Shown: positions 45,864-55,009, numbered from the stretch's first letter. The stretch is DNA of 64,000 nt from an uncultured Erythrobacter sp. (GCA_947502305.1 CANMZA010000002.1:62001-126000); one strand, 5' to 3'. The notes: generated from the letters alone by a model not told the origin. Program-made: numbers and translations.

Positions 45864-48071
45864 ATGAACCCGCAAAAACTGGCCACCATCCTTTCAACCG
45901 TTTCCGCAGCCGCCCTCCTCACAGGCTGTGCGACCTATAATCAGGACGCAGAGATGAACCCCATTGCCGAAGCCGCGGAAACCTATTCGCCGACTATCCC
46001 AGCAGGCACCGGCTATTTCGCCAGCGAAAGCACTTTGCCGTTTCACGCGCCGGATTTTACCAAAATCTCTGAAGACGATTATCTGCTAGCATTTGAGCAA
46101 GGTATGGAGATCCACGCCGCTGAGGTCCAAGCGATCATCGACAATCCCGCTGCGCCGTCATTCGCCAATACGATTGTCGCGCTGGAAAAATCGGGCGACA
46201 TGTTGGGCAATGTTGCCTCCGTCTTCTTTCAATTGACCGGCACAAACACGACCGACCGGTTGGACGAAATCAACACGCAAATCAGCCCGCTACTGTCTGA
46301 ACATAGCGACAGCATCAATCTCAACCCGGCTTTGTTCGCGCGGGTGAAAGCGGTTTACGACAATCGCGCCGCGATGAGCATGACGGTGGAAGACGCGCGG
46401 CTGCTTGAAAACACATACCGCGATATGGTCCATGCGGGCGCATTGTTGACCGATGCGCAGCGCGAAGAGGTGATGGCGCTCAACACGCAGCTTTCCACGC
46501 TGACCACTGAATTCAGTCAGCTTGCCCGTGATGCGATGGCGGATCAGCCGCTGATCGTCGACACGCGCGAAGAACTGGCCGGATTGTCCGATGCCGACAT
46601 TCAAGCCGCCGCCGAGTTTGCCGCAGAAAAAGGCCATCCGGGCAAATTTGCCATTGCCCTGCAAAACACCACGCAGCAGCCTTTGCTGCCGACCTTGGAA
46701 AATCGCGAAACTCGCGAGAAGCTCTTCACACTCAGCTACAACCGCGCCGATGGCCGCAAAGCCGTTGATACCCGCGATCTGATCGCCCGCATCGCCTTGG
46801 CCCGCGCGGAAAAGGCGGCGCTATTCGGGATGCCGGATTGGGCCAGCTATACTATGTATGACCGCATGGCGAAGGAGCCCAAGACGGCTCTGGATTTCAT
46901 GGAGCAAATGGTCCCCGCACTGGCCGCAACGCAGCGCCGCGAGGCGGAAATGTTGAACGCGGCAATACGCGCGGATGGCGGCGATTTTTCGGTCCAGCCA
47001 TGGGATTGGTACCGCTATGCCAATCGCATCAAAGCCGAACAATTTGACCTCGATGAGGACGCCGTGATGGAATATTTCCAGCTCGATAAAGTGCTGGAAG
47101 ACGGCGTTTTCAAAATGGCTGAGGACCTTTACGGTCTGACATTCGAGCGGCGCACTGATTTGCCCGTCTATCATCCTGATGTGTGGACCTACACTGTGTT
47201 TGACGCCGACGGGTCAGAATTGGGCCTGTTCTATTTTGATCCGTTCCAACGCCCGTCGAAACGCGGCGGTGCGTGGATGGGCAATTTTGTCGATCAAAGC
47301 GATATGACGGGCAACAAGCCGGTCATCTACAACGTCCTCAACATACCCAAAGCGTCCGCTGGCGAACCGCAACTGGTTAGCTTCGATTGGGTCAACACAA
47401 CGTTCCATGAATTTGGCCATGCGCTTCACGGACTGTTCGCGGATCAACGCTATGAGAGCCTGTCTGGCACTGCGACCGCCCGCGACTTCGTCGAATATCC
47501 CAGCCAAGTCCACGAAATGTGGGCGACTTGGCCTTCAATCTTGTCGAATTACGCCGTGCATTACGAGACCGGCGAAACGATCCCTGCGGCCATGATCGAA
47601 CGGATTGAGGCGGCAGCCAAGTTCAACCAAGGCTATGATTTTGGTGAAGTCGTTGAGGCGGCACTGCTGGACATGAAATGGCACGCACTATCGCCAGAGG
47701 AAGCGCGCGCTTTGGTCGGCGATCCGGCTGCGGTTGATGCGTTTGAGCGCCGTTCGCTAACGGACCTTGGGCTAGAGATTGATTTGGTCCCGCCACGCTA
47801 CCGCAGCACCTATTTCAGCCATATCTTCTCGTCCCCTGCGGGTTATTCTGCCGGCTATTACAGCTATTTGTGGACGGAAATGCTCGACCGCGACAGCCGC
47901 AAATGGTTCCGCGAGAATGGCGGCCTGACACGTGCCAATGGCGATCATTACCGCGCAACTGTCCTCAGCCGCGGGGGAACGATGGATTATTTCCAAATGT
48001 TCGAAAACTTTGCCGGTCGTCAGCCAAACGTGCAGCCAATGTTGGAAGCGCGCGGATTGGTCAGCGAATAA
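45864..48071 (+). CDS. M3 family metallopeptidase, lipoprotein (Dcp-like)
   Basis: From ATG 45864 the protein is 735 residues. A lipoprotein signal (KLATILSTVSAAALLTGC) precedes the M3 peptidase fold. The zinc motif His515-Glu-x-x-His519 is in TTFHEFGHALHGLF, followed by the second ligand region EYPSQVHEMWATW, as in peptidyl-dipeptidase Dcp and oligopeptidase A. Being lipid-anchored it should trim peptides in the periplasm. It is divergent from the LysR gene and is closed by a strong hairpin. ATG 45846 six codons upstream is an alternative start with a poorer ribosome binding site. Confidence 0.92.
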   Translation: MNPQKLATILSTVSAAALLTGCATYNQDAEMNPIAEAAETYSPTIPAGTGYFASESTLPFHAPDFTKISEDDYLLAFEQGMEIHAAEVQAIIDNPAAPSFANTIVALEKSGDMLGNVASVFFQLTGTNTTDRLDEINTQISPLLSEHSDSINLNPALFARVKAVYDNRAAMSMTVEDARLLENTYRDMVHAGALLTDAQREEVMALNTQLSTLTTEFSQLARDAMADQPLIVDTREELAGLSDADIQAAAEFAAEKGHPGKFAIALQNTTQQPLLPTLENRETREKLFTLSYNRADGRKAVDTRDLIARIALARAEKAALFGMPDWASYTMYDRMAKEPKTALDFMEQMVPALAATQRREAEMLNAAIRADGGDFSVQPWDWYRYANRIKAEQFDLDEDAVMEYFQLDKVLEDGVFKMAEDLYGLTFERRTDLPVYHPDVWTYTVFDADGSELGLFYFDPFQRPSKRGGAWMGNFVDQSDMTGNKPVIYNVLNIPKASAGEPQLVSFDWVNTTFHEFGHALHGLFADQRYESLSGTATARDFVEYPSQVHEMWATWPSILSNYAVHYETGETIPAAMIERIEAAAKFNQGYDFGEVVEAALLDMKWHALSPEEARALVGDPAAVDAFERRSLTDLGLEIDLVPPRYRSTYFSHIFSSPAGYSAGYYSYLWTEMLDRDSRKWFRENGGLTRANGDHYRATVLSRGGTMDYFQMFENFAGRQPNVQPMLEARGLVSE

Positions 48072-48078
48072 GGGGTAG

Positions 48079-48103
48079 AGGGCGGCGGGCAGACCGCCGC
48101 CCT
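48079..48103. terminator. Perfect hairpin between M3 peptidase and a membrane-protein gene
   Basis: A 10-bp perfect stem AGGGCGGCGG / CCGCCGCCCT with a five-base loop lies eight bases after the M3 stop and between convergent genes. There is no clear T run, so it may end transcription only partly or protect the mRNA end. Confidence 0.55.
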
Positions 48104-48128
48104 AAACCACCCATATCCCAGTACAGCA

Positions 48129-48845
48129 TCAGAATGCCTGCCAGACCAGCGCAGAGCATCCCAGCCACGTTGTAAACATAACCGAGTAAGGCAATCGGCG
48201 CGGCCACAGCCGGACCACCAACAATGTCGCGGCCGCCGTACCAGCCAAAGCAAACAAGGTGAAACCCACGAGGCCAGAGCCAATGCCAAAGCCAGCACCG
48301 CCACCTGTTAGCGCCGCCTCTATCGCGATGCTGGCCCATTGAGCCGGTAACAATGCCAAGAGCCAATCCGGCAGCAGATCAGGCGAAGCAGCCGCTGTCG
48401 CCACAATAGCAGCCTCCCCCGCAACAACCGCCACGGCGACCAACCACCCTTTGTCGGATGCACTGCGAGCAAACAAAGCGCCCCGCGCGGCAAAGCTGAT
48501 GCTGGCGATAGTCAGGGCGAAGCAGGTCGGCAGCTTAAGAGGCCATTCTGACAGGCCGAGCGCATATCCCAATAGCATGAGCCCCACCCCGGTGATCACA
48601 GCGATAGAAACCCCGAGCAAGAAACGTCCAGAGATGGCCCCAGCAATCATGCCAATGCCCATCACGCCAATCGCCAATATCAGACCAAGGATGGAAAGGT
48701 TGAACGTTGTGGCAGTAGGCTCAGCTGGGGGCGCATAACTCACCAGCAGGATCACGACGGCAGGGATTGCAACCCCAATGAGCGCGGCAGATGACCACGC
48801 CAAAGCTGGCCATATCGGTGGCTGAACATGCAGGCGATCGCTCAT
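48129..48845 (-). CDS. Hypothetical polytopic membrane protein
   Basis: I do not recognise this family. The 238 residues contain about seven hydrophobic segments (for example SSAALIGVAIPAVVILLVSY, ILGLILAIGVMGIGMIAGAI and ISIAVITGVGLMLLGYALGL-like stretches) with short loops and few charged residues, so it is an inner-membrane protein. It is a single gene, convergent with the M3 peptidase gene, and is the last chromosomal gene before the tRNA-Lys fragment that marks the island. Confidence 0.6.
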   Translation of the reverse strand: MSDRLHVQPPIWPALAWSSAALIGVAIPAVVILLVSYAPPAEPTATTFNLSILGLILAIGVMGIGMIAGAISGRFLLGVSIAVITGVGLMLLGYALGLSEWPLKLPTCFALTIASISFAARGALFARSASDKGWLVAVAVVAGEAAIVATAAASPDLLPDWLLALLPAQWASIAIEAALTGGGAGFGIGSGLVGFTLFALAGTAAATLLVVRLWPRRLPYSVMFTTWLGCSALVWQAF

Positions 48846-49027
48846 CTGCAGCAGAGTGATTGAAGTCGTCGGCCTTGTCGAGCCCAGCGCGCTGAATGCT
48901 AAGCCGCTCGGCCGATTGGTTGTGAAACCACACCGAACCAGTATGTTTTCAGGCTTGAACTTGCCACGCGCCAGCCGGGTACGACCAAGTCAGGTCGACC
49001 CACCAAGTTTCTCAATATTTGAAAATA

Positions 49028-49075
49028 TGGTGAGCCCTGCTGGGTTCGAACCAGCGACCTACTGATTAAAAGTTA
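49028..49075 (-). other. 3' fragment of tRNA-Lys(UUU): attachment site at the island boundary
   Basis: The minus strand carries only the 3' part of a tRNA-Lys: the anticodon loop CTTTTAA (UUU), the 3' half of the anticodon stem TCAG, the variable loop AGGTC, a complete T arm (GCTGG TTCGAAC CCAGC) and the acceptor end AGGGCTCA followed by CCA. The 5' half is missing and the sequence departs from tRNA upstream of 49075. A tyrosine integrase follows 147 bases away. This is the displaced 3' end left when an element integrates into a tRNA gene. The reconstituted intact tRNA should be at the opposite end, to the right of the window. Confidence 0.85.
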
Positions 49076-49221
49076 GAAGACCTCTATATCCTAGAATTCG
49101 ATCGAGTTTCCAGACCGCCCCTTTTTCCTCTTAAAAACAGACTTCTGACTATCTTTGTCTTTCCTCTAGTGATCTGGCACTGTATCACATGTGCTTACTG
49201 CGTGCTTACTGGAAAGGCGAT

Positions 49222-50493
49222 ATGCCGAAGTTCAAAATCAACAAGAGGAACGTGGATGCGGTTGCGCAAGGTGCGTCTGACATATTCTATTGGGACAAGG
49301 AACTGACTGGTTTCGGATTGAAAGTCACCAAGAACGGCTCGAAGAGCTACGTTGTGCAGTATCGCATGGGTGGTCGTGGCGCGCCCGTCCGGCGCTATAC
49401 CATAGGCAAGCATGGCGCCCCATGGACTCCGGACTTGGCACGAAAGCGCGCTCAAGAACTCTTGATTGCCGTAAAATCAGGAATCGACCCATCTGAAAGG
49501 GAACAGATCGAAAGGCGTAAAGCGAACGAGCTAGCTTTTGATCGATATGCTCAAGAATTCGTTGAGCGTTATGCGAAATCAAACCAGCCGAAATCGTGGT
49601 CGCAAGCAGAAAGCGTCCTACGCGTTAATGCCATTCCCACATTCAAATCTAAGCCGCTAAACAAAATTACTCGCCGTGATGTCTCAGCGCTCCTCGAGTC
49701 TGTTTCTGAAACGAGACCTCCCACCGCCCGCTACCTGCACGCCACGTTGCGGAAGTTATTCCGATGGGCGGTCGGTCGCGGCGATCTTGAGATCTCACCC
49801 ATGTCTAACATGGAAGCTCCGGCGCCGCCGGTCTCAAGAGATAGGGTCCTTGATGACTGCGAGTTGAGAGCGCTTTGGTTGGCTTCGAAGGAACTGACTT
49901 TCCCATTTGGTCCGCTGACAAGACTACTGATTGCGACCGGCCAGCGCAGGTCAGAAGTGAGTGCCATTTGCTGGAGCCAGTTAGATTTGGAGGGCGGGAA
50001 TTGGACAATACCGGCCGATCTGGCGAAGAACGGCGTAGCCCATATTGTTCCCCTAAATCACTTGGCGATTAGGGAGCTTCTTGAACTCAGAAGCCTCCAG
50101 ATAAATGACATGATTTTTTCTCGTACCGGCAGCACTCCACCGAGCGGATGGAGCAAGGCCAAGCGTAGGCTAGATCATCGCTTATCAAACCTAGTTGACG
50201 AGCCAGTTTCCCATTGGCGGCTGCACGACATTCGCCGAACCTTCGCGACAGGGATGCAAAGGCTAGGGGTGAGACACGAAGTCACAGAAGCATTGCTCAA
50301 TCACGTCAGCGGCGCAAAATCTGGAATCGTGGGTGTTTACCAGAGGTATGATTGGGCACCTGAAAAGCAAGCGGCGCTGGAGGCTTGGAGCAATGCGCTC
50401 GATCATCTGATGTCTGACGAAGATCATTCTCTTGTACCGACAAGTCACGACACTGTGGTTGAATTTGGATCGCGAAAACGAGTTGGTCATTGA
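49222..50493 (+). CDS. int: Tyrosine-type site-specific integrase (DUF4102/arm domain)
   Basis: From ATG 49222 (AAGG upstream) the integrase is 423 residues. The N-terminal arm-binding domain (GFGLKVTKNGSKSYVVQYRM) is followed by a SAM-like core-binding domain and the catalytic domain. Catalytic residues are the arginine in ATGQRRSEVSA (about 243), the HDIRRT pair (about 335-338), the LLNHVSG histidine and a C-terminal tyrosine in VGVYQRYDW. This is the P4-like family that targets tRNA 3' ends, matching the adjacent tRNA-Lys fragment. An upstream in-frame ATG at 49189 is less likely. Confidence 0.95.
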   Translation: MPKFKINKRNVDAVAQGASDIFYWDKELTGFGLKVTKNGSKSYVVQYRMGGRGAPVRRYTIGKHGAPWTPDLARKRAQELLIAVKSGIDPSEREQIERRKANELAFDRYAQEFVERYAKSNQPKSWSQAESVLRVNAIPTFKSKPLNKITRRDVSALLESVSETRPPTARYLHATLRKLFRWAVGRGDLEISPMSNMEAPAPPVSRDRVLDDCELRALWLASKELTFPFGPLTRLLIATGQRRSEVSAICWSQLDLEGGNWTIPADLAKNGVAHIVPLNHLAIRELLELRSLQINDMIFSRTGSTPPSGWSKAKRRLDHRLSNLVDEPVSHWRLHDIRRTFATGMQRLGVRHEVTEALLNHVSGAKSGIVGVYQRYDWAPEKQAALEAWSNALDHLMSDEDHSLVPTSHDTVVEFGSRKRVGH

Positions 50494-51362
50494 GCAGCGA
50501 AACCCGTGCATGGGAAAACGGGCTAACCCCCAACACAACCGACGAGATCATGCTCGCGATTGAGCAATGTCAGCGCGACTTAAAGTACGAAGCCATATAT
50601 GGCTCAACCGCTTCGACTGCACACCGGTTACGAAGGATTGCCCAGACAGCAAGAATTCTGAGCGCCGAGCTTGCCGCACTTTCGCCGGTGGGATGGGCCG
50701 CACTGCGAGATGGCGTCAAGATTGATCCGGCCCTCAAACGCAAGATGTCTAAGCACAGCCAGCAAGGTCGAGAAATTAGAACTGCACTGGCATTGCTGGG
50801 TAAGGGCGGTGAACCCGCAGCCAATACTCTGGAGTCATCATTCGATACAGGTGAACCGATCGAACAAGGTTCACGGTCAGCGCTAGGCCGTAGCTCAGAT
50901 CTTCAGTCTGTAACGGCCGAAGACGCTTCTCCTAGTCGCCTTCAGTTCAGATCTGCAAAAGACAAGTTTGCGATCGCCATCATTGGGGCGTTGGCATGTT
51001 CTGACAAGGAACTAGAGACGCGTATTTGTGAGGGTAAAAGTTCGCTCGAACGTTTCCTGTCGTGCGTCTGGGAGCAGGAGATGAAGGTTGGGCAGAAAGC
51101 ACCCAATTTTGATCGCGTTGCTCGCGCGAGATTGGAAATCATCGGCATCGCCACAGGGTCAACCGAGGGAACTCCCGGTTGGAAAGAGATCTTGCGCGAG
51201 AAATATGGAGGTCTTGAAACCCTAAGCCCGGATGACGTCACCAGTATCTATCTTCCCGATCTGCGCGAAGATAACTCCCGAGGGGAATCTGAGATCATTC
51301 AATCCACTCTGAGCGAATCGGAGATAACGGATGACGGTAATGCGAGTGAAAGAGGCGGCTGA
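50490..51362 (+). CDS. Hypothetical protein between integrase and AlpA-like gene
   Basis: I do not recognise the family. The 290 residues are hydrophilic. A helical N-terminal half (IEQCQRDLKYEAIYG, HRLRRIAQTARILSAELAAL) is joined by a serine-rich linker to a C-terminal part with RARLEIIGIATGSTEGTPGW and an acidic tail. The TTG start overlaps the integrase stop (TTGA), and the end overlaps the AlpA-like gene by 32 bases, so the three genes form one unit. A role in control of integration or of the island is possible by position only. ATG 50550 is an alternative start. Confidence 0.6.
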   Translation: MSSETRAWENGLTPNTTDEIMLAIEQCQRDLKYEAIYGSTASTAHRLRRIAQTARILSAELAALSPVGWAALRDGVKIDPALKRKMSKHSQQGREIRTALALLGKGGEPAANTLESSFDTGEPIEQGSRSALGRSSDLQSVTAEDASPSRLQFRSAKDKFAIAIIGALACSDKELETRICEGKSSLERFLSCVWEQEMKVGQKAPNFDRVARARLEIIGIATGSTEGTPGWKEILREKYGGLETLSPDDVTSIYLPDLREDNSRGESEIIQSTLSESEITDDGNASERGG

Positions 51363-51537
51363 CTACCTTGGCCTAAGCGCAAGCACGCTGAACAAATGGC
51401 GCGTGACAGGCAAAGGTCCCAAGTTTGTAAAGCTGGGTCGGGTTGTGGCGTATCGCCTATCGGACCTGCACGAATGGCTCGAACGTCAGGCCAAAAGGAG
51501 CACCAGTCAGGAAGTCGTTCCTTGGGCAGATGACTAA
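51331..51537 (+). CDS. AlpA-like helix-turn-helix protein (putative excisionase)
   Basis: A 68-residue MerR/AlpA-type DNA-binding protein: VKEAADYLGLSASTLNKWR is the helix-turn-helix and GPKFVKLGRVVAYRLSDLHE is the wing, followed by WLERQAK. Small proteins of this kind act as excisionases or activators of integrase genes. GGAG lies about eight bases before the ATG. It overlaps the upstream unknown gene by 32 bases. Confidence 0.85.
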   Translation: MTVMRVKEAADYLGLSASTLNKWRVTGKGPKFVKLGRVVAYRLSDLHEWLERQAKRSTSQEVVPWADD

Positions 51538-51780
51538 AATCTAATTTGAATCGCAGGCTGGGGTCGGCTCAATACGGTGGCCCGGCCTGTGTATCCCGGT
51601 ACCATGGGAATGAGGTCATATACCGGAAGGGCACCGCGAAAGTCAGATGCCTAGAGACCTCCGGCACGCATTGCGCAAGTGTCGATAGAAAAACTGGCGA
51701 CCACTCGGAGGCGCGTGCCCTTACGAGTGGGCCTATGATGACGGCCGGCGACGGAAGCCAGGTAAGATCTTCATTAGGCT

Positions 51781-51819
51781 GCGGTCTCCCCTTCGCCTTT
51801 TTGGTGAAGGGGGGACCGC
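51781..51819. ncRNA. 17-bp stem-loop, possible small RNA or terminator
   Basis: The left arm GCGGTCTCCCCTTCGCC pairs with the right arm GGTGAAGGGGGGACCGC over all 17 positions (two G-U-type pairs), with a TTTTT loop. No T run follows, so it is not a standard terminator. It lies in a gene-free stretch. Confidence 0.45.
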
Positions 51820-52160
51820 TATGCCTACTCCAACCAACCCCAACAAAAGCCAGATGGGTTGTGGTTCAGGACAAGAAAAAAGAGACTAGGGACAAGCTTG
51901 ATAGGTAGCACTGGTCGCGGGTTTCGATTTCTCATTTTCGCTATGTCTGATTGTCACATGCGCCACTCTGACAGGGCGGCAGCACGGTCGGTTTTTTTGA
52001 GCCGTTTCTAGCCGTTTCGTTTCTAGCCGCCAAGAACGCCCCCTCCCTCCAAGTGCTGTCTTTGAGTGTGACGTGACACCTAGCCCAATTCACAAACAGG
52101 CGTTAAACAGTGTTCACCGCGTTATGTCGTCAAAAGCATTCGCGGTGCGCATGACGTGCT

Positions 52161-52241
52161 GAACACGAGCCTCCTATGCCGGGGGGCTCCCCGAATAAAA
52201 CAGCCTCTCGGCGAATAAGGGAGGCGTGCTTCCTCGTGTTC
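52161..52241. ncRNA. Long bulged hairpin upstream of a secreted-protein gene
   Basis: GAACACGAG (52161-52169) pairs with CTCGTGTTC (52233-52241), and the inner CCTCC pairs with GGAGG (52220-52224), leaving a bulge on the 3' arm and an apical GGGG/CCCC hairpin. The element ends 50 bases before the start codon at 52291. It could be a leader RNA or a small RNA. Confidence 0.4.
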
Positions 52242-52290
52242 GCGCGTTTTGAACCGCCCGGCACCAGCCGGGCTGAACACGGAGTAAGAG

Positions 52291-52806
52291 ATGAATATTG
52301 CAATCTACGCTGTCGTTCTGACGGCACTACAAACCGCGACCATAAGCGCGGGTGACTTCACATATCACGAACGCTTGGACCCAATTGACGACACACTGTT
52401 AGTTGGCGTTGTCGCGGACCAGCCGGATGCCAAACTGTCAATTGCGTGCGATCACTCAAGATCGCGAACGATATACGTGACGCTCGACACTCGCGGCGTG
52501 TTGGCGCCGCTTTCGTCGTCGCTGCTGCGCGAACTTCGGACGTTTCAGTATCGAGTGGATCGCGGTTCGGTACATCGAGCATCAGCAGAATATACCCATA
52601 TCGACAGAGCGTTTCTTGACGGTGCTGAAGGTCGCGCATTCGCTCAGCGGCTGGCAGACAGTGAGCGGGTTGTAATCCGGGTTGATGGCACGCGTGGCCC
52701 GATTGACGTTACCTATGACACCACTGAGCTTCGTCCACTTATTGAGCGTGTGGCTGAGCGCTGCGGGGACCGTCGGCTAATCAATCGGCTAGAGGATGAA
52801 GCATGA
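52291..52806 (+). CDS. Hypothetical exported protein
   Basis: I do not recognise the family. The 171 residues start with a short signal-like segment (NIAIYAVVLTALQTATISAG), preceded by a good ribosome binding site (CGGAGTAAGAG). The mature part is beta-rich, with ACDHSRSRTIYVTLDTRGVL, a later ADSERVVIRVDGTRG strand and a helical C-terminus. Its last codons overlap the start of a small membrane-protein gene (ATGA), so the two are co-translated. Confidence 0.6.
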   Translation: MNIAIYAVVLTALQTATISAGDFTYHERLDPIDDTLLVGVVADQPDAKLSIACDHSRSRTIYVTLDTRGVLAPLSSSLLRELRTFQYRVDRGSVHRASAEYTHIDRAFLDGAEGRAFAQRLADSERVVIRVDGTRGPIDVTYDTTELRPLIERVAERCGDRRLINRLEDEA

Positions 52807-53099
52807 CCATCATACTTTTGCTCCTGATCGTTTTGATCCTCTTATTTGGCGCAGGGGTCGTCAAAGGCTGGCTCAGAAATGTGTTTGGCGCTGTATTAGG
52901 CATCAGTCTACTAGCAAGCATTCTGCTCACCGCGGTTTCAATCTTCGGTGAAGACGCGTTCTGGACAATCTGGGTGGGAGGTGGAGCATTGTTGTTCGCT
53001 CTTGTCGTGTGGGCGAAAAGCTACGACCCAGCCGCAGCCGAACACAAGGCAAGAGTAAAGCGCGCTCAGCAACAACGCGATCAACGTCCAAGGCACTGA
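52803..53099 (+). CDS. Small membrane protein, partner of the upstream exported protein
   Basis: The 98 residues have three hydrophobic segments (IILLLLIVLILLFGAGVV, VFGAVLGISLLASILLTAVS, FWTIWVGGGALLFALVVWAK) and a basic, glutamine-rich cytosolic tail. The start overlaps the stop of the upstream exported-protein gene by four bases. No family is recognised. Confidence 0.6.
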   Translation: MTIILLLLIVLILLFGAGVVKGWLRNVFGAVLGISLLASILLTAVSIFGEDAFWTIWVGGGALLFALVVWAKSYDPAAAEHKARVKRAQQQRDQRPRH

Positions 53100-53234
53100 A
53101 TTTGTTTGGATGGGTATTGAGGTGCTCAACTGGCTAGCGACTAGTGCTCTTGTTAGCATTCGCCCAGAAAAGCTGACCTTCAACTCTAAGTGGAGTCTTG
53201 GACAAAGCCAGCCGGTACTGAGTATCGAAGTGCT

Positions 53235-54968
53235 TCATTGATCAACGGAAGAGAGAGTCTCGCTATGCATAGTACCGATTTCACTCAGAACAGACTCAAA
53301 TTGCTTTGGATCTAGCACCTGAAGCTTAGACTCGAATCCTATTAGGTTTGCACCATCAATCTGCGGGGCGTCAGAAAAATCGGGTTCAGTCACCGTCGCC
53401 AAAATCAACTGTTGACCGTCAAGCTTCTTCGACTCGATGAAATCAATGATAGCCTGTTTGTTTGCAGCATCCTGCTCCTGCTGAAAGGGGGAGTCGATCA
53501 ATAGAGGGCATACGACGAAGTTATTGAACTCATCCATTGTGCTCAAAAATGCATAGTACTGAGCTAACAGCGCCCTCGGCAAATCACTGCCTAACGCGTT
53601 GTTCCTAATTGCTTTGTCGACAGACTTATAGTCATTCTCTGATAGGACACCGACGTTTAGAAGGTTGAGATATTCTTTCATCCTGGCCTTGTACCAATCA
53701 ACGATTTCCTTCTTTCGGTTCTTATCCAGCTTTAGAGCTTTGGCATTGTGTTCAAGCTTGTCGGCAAAGGCCCGTTCTCTTTCGAGAAACTCCCCAATCT
53801 CGAGGTTCAGAGAATGGATCATCTCTTTCATCCCTTCCGAAGCAATCAACTCGGACAGCGTCACGCCTTCCTTCTTGCGCTCAAGGGTGGCCTTCACTTC
53901 GTTTAGAGTTGATGCAATAGAGTCGTAAGATCGCTGCGCATCAGACAGCTTTTCCGTAACGTCGCGCCTGCTCTTTAGCCATTGGTCGACTAGGTAGTGG
54001 CACTGGTCGACATCGTCGAGGATTCCGAACCGCTCGACAAAAGAATTGTCAAATTCAGTTCCACAAGTGGGGCACCCTACGACATCTGGAGTTTCAGGCT
54101 GTTCTGCGAATCGAAAATCAGCATCTAGCTCAGCGATCGAGTGCTTTATGACCTCTATTTCTCGATCAATTAGATTTCGTTGATTGCGAAGATCTTTGAT
54201 CTTCTGGAGCGCGTCCTGTTGCTGACCGTAAATTGCGTTGTATTCCTCAACCACGGCCTCCATTTCCGCCTGCAACACTGCTGGGTCTAGGTCAACTTTC
54301 GCATGCGCCTTCCGCTTCTCAACCGAATTCCTAGCGGCCTGCAACGACCGCCTGTCTATCTCGATTGCGGCCTTTTCTTGCTCGAGTTCAATCTCGCGAT
54401 TCTTTGCATCGTAGTAGGCCTGCGACCTTACTCCGAGATGGTAGTCGAGCATTAGCCTCCGATAGTTGCCGAACTGCTGTAGGCCTGTGAATGATGACCA
54501 ACTGGACCTCCAGCCAGCGTCCTGGTCAACGTAGAAGGGTAGGAAGTAGAAGGCCGGTCCGGCTTTGCCTAGTTTCCCACCATGTTGTTTCTCCAATTCA
54601 ATATTAAATTCGAGAATTTGATTTACGAATTCCGAGATTCCGCCTTCGACCGAAATTCCGACATGGCGGGATACCAACTGCTTGTTTTTGTCAAAAACGC
54701 CGAAGTACTTTTCATCGCGCAATATATAGAATTGTCGACCGTCTACCTCAAAGCTAACGCAGTATATGGCGTTAGCTTTTTGCCAGATTGAATTATTGAT
54801 CTGAGGCGTATTTGCACCGAAGCAATGATAGATTGCTTTGACAACTGTCGATTTGCCGACATCATTCTCGCCGACCAGCAGGTTTATCCCCGGACTGAAC
54901 GTTTGCTTTAGTGCCGATCTTTCCGCCTTCGAGAGTATCCATAGCTCTTTCAGAACGAGGTTTTTCAC
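53235..54968 (-). CDS. Rad50/SMC-like ATPase with zinc hook (Lamassu/ABC-3C-type)
   Basis: A 577-residue ABC-ATPase of the RecN/Rad50/SMC type. The Walker A loop GENDVGKST is at residues 33-41. Two coiled-coil arms flank a CPTC zinc-hook motif (Cys299, Cys302). A degenerate signature near SDLPRALLAQYY is followed by the Walker B region VVCPLLIDSPFQQEQD near residue 510. Such short ATPases partner nucleases in Lamassu and ABC three-component immune systems, sensing DNA ends or plasmid DNA. The GTG start lies 41 bases after the DUF4297 nuclease stop on the same strand, so the two are an operon. No third component gene is present. Confidence 0.83.
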   Translation of the reverse strand: MKNLVLKELWILSKAERSALKQTFSPGINLLVGENDVGKSTVVKAIYHCFGANTPQINNSIWQKANAIYCVSFEVDGRQFYILRDEKYFGVFDKNKQLVSRHVGISVEGGISEFVNQILEFNIELEKQHGGKLGKAGPAFYFLPFYVDQDAGWRSSWSSFTGLQQFGNYRRLMLDYHLGVRSQAYYDAKNREIELEQEKAAIEIDRRSLQAARNSVEKRKAHAKVDLDPAVLQAEMEAVVEEYNAIYGQQQDALQKIKDLRNQRNLIDREIEVIKHSIAELDADFRFAEQPETPDVVGCPTCGTEFDNSFVERFGILDDVDQCHYLVDQWLKSRRDVTEKLSDAQRSYDSIASTLNEVKATLERKKEGVTLSELIASEGMKEMIHSLNLEIGEFLERERAFADKLEHNAKALKLDKNRKKEIVDWYKARMKEYLNLLNVGVLSENDYKSVDKAIRNNALGSDLPRALLAQYYAFLSTMDEFNNFVVCPLLIDSPFQQEQDAANKQAIIDFIESKKLDGQQLILATVTEPDFSDAPQIDGANLIGFESKLQVLDPKQFESVLSEIGTMHSETLSSVDQ

Positions 54969-55009
54969 GATATTTGCCTTTTCGAAGGTTGCGTATCAGC
55001 AAGCTGAAG

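Larger units (their letters stand above)
51538..52290. other. Structured non-coding stretch of the island
   Basis: No protein gene is supported in these 753 bases; the longest open frame (51546-51908) lacks a ribosome binding site and convincing composition. The stretch contains a 17-bp stem-loop (51781-51819), tandem GCCGTTTC/TTTCTAGCCG-type repeats around 51999-52030, and a long bulged hairpin (52161-52241) followed by a CCCGGC/GCCGGG hairpin just before the next gene. It may hold a small RNA, recombination-directing repeats or leader regulation. Confidence 0.5.

Noticed and set aside
51546..51908. A 120-codon frame after the AlpA-like gene
   Set aside because: There is no ribosome binding site, no recognisable domain, and the frame runs through the 17-bp stem-loop.
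52161..52241. Retron msr/msd RNA, suggested by the long bulged hairpin
   Set aside because: There is no reverse transcriptase gene anywhere in the island portion visible here.
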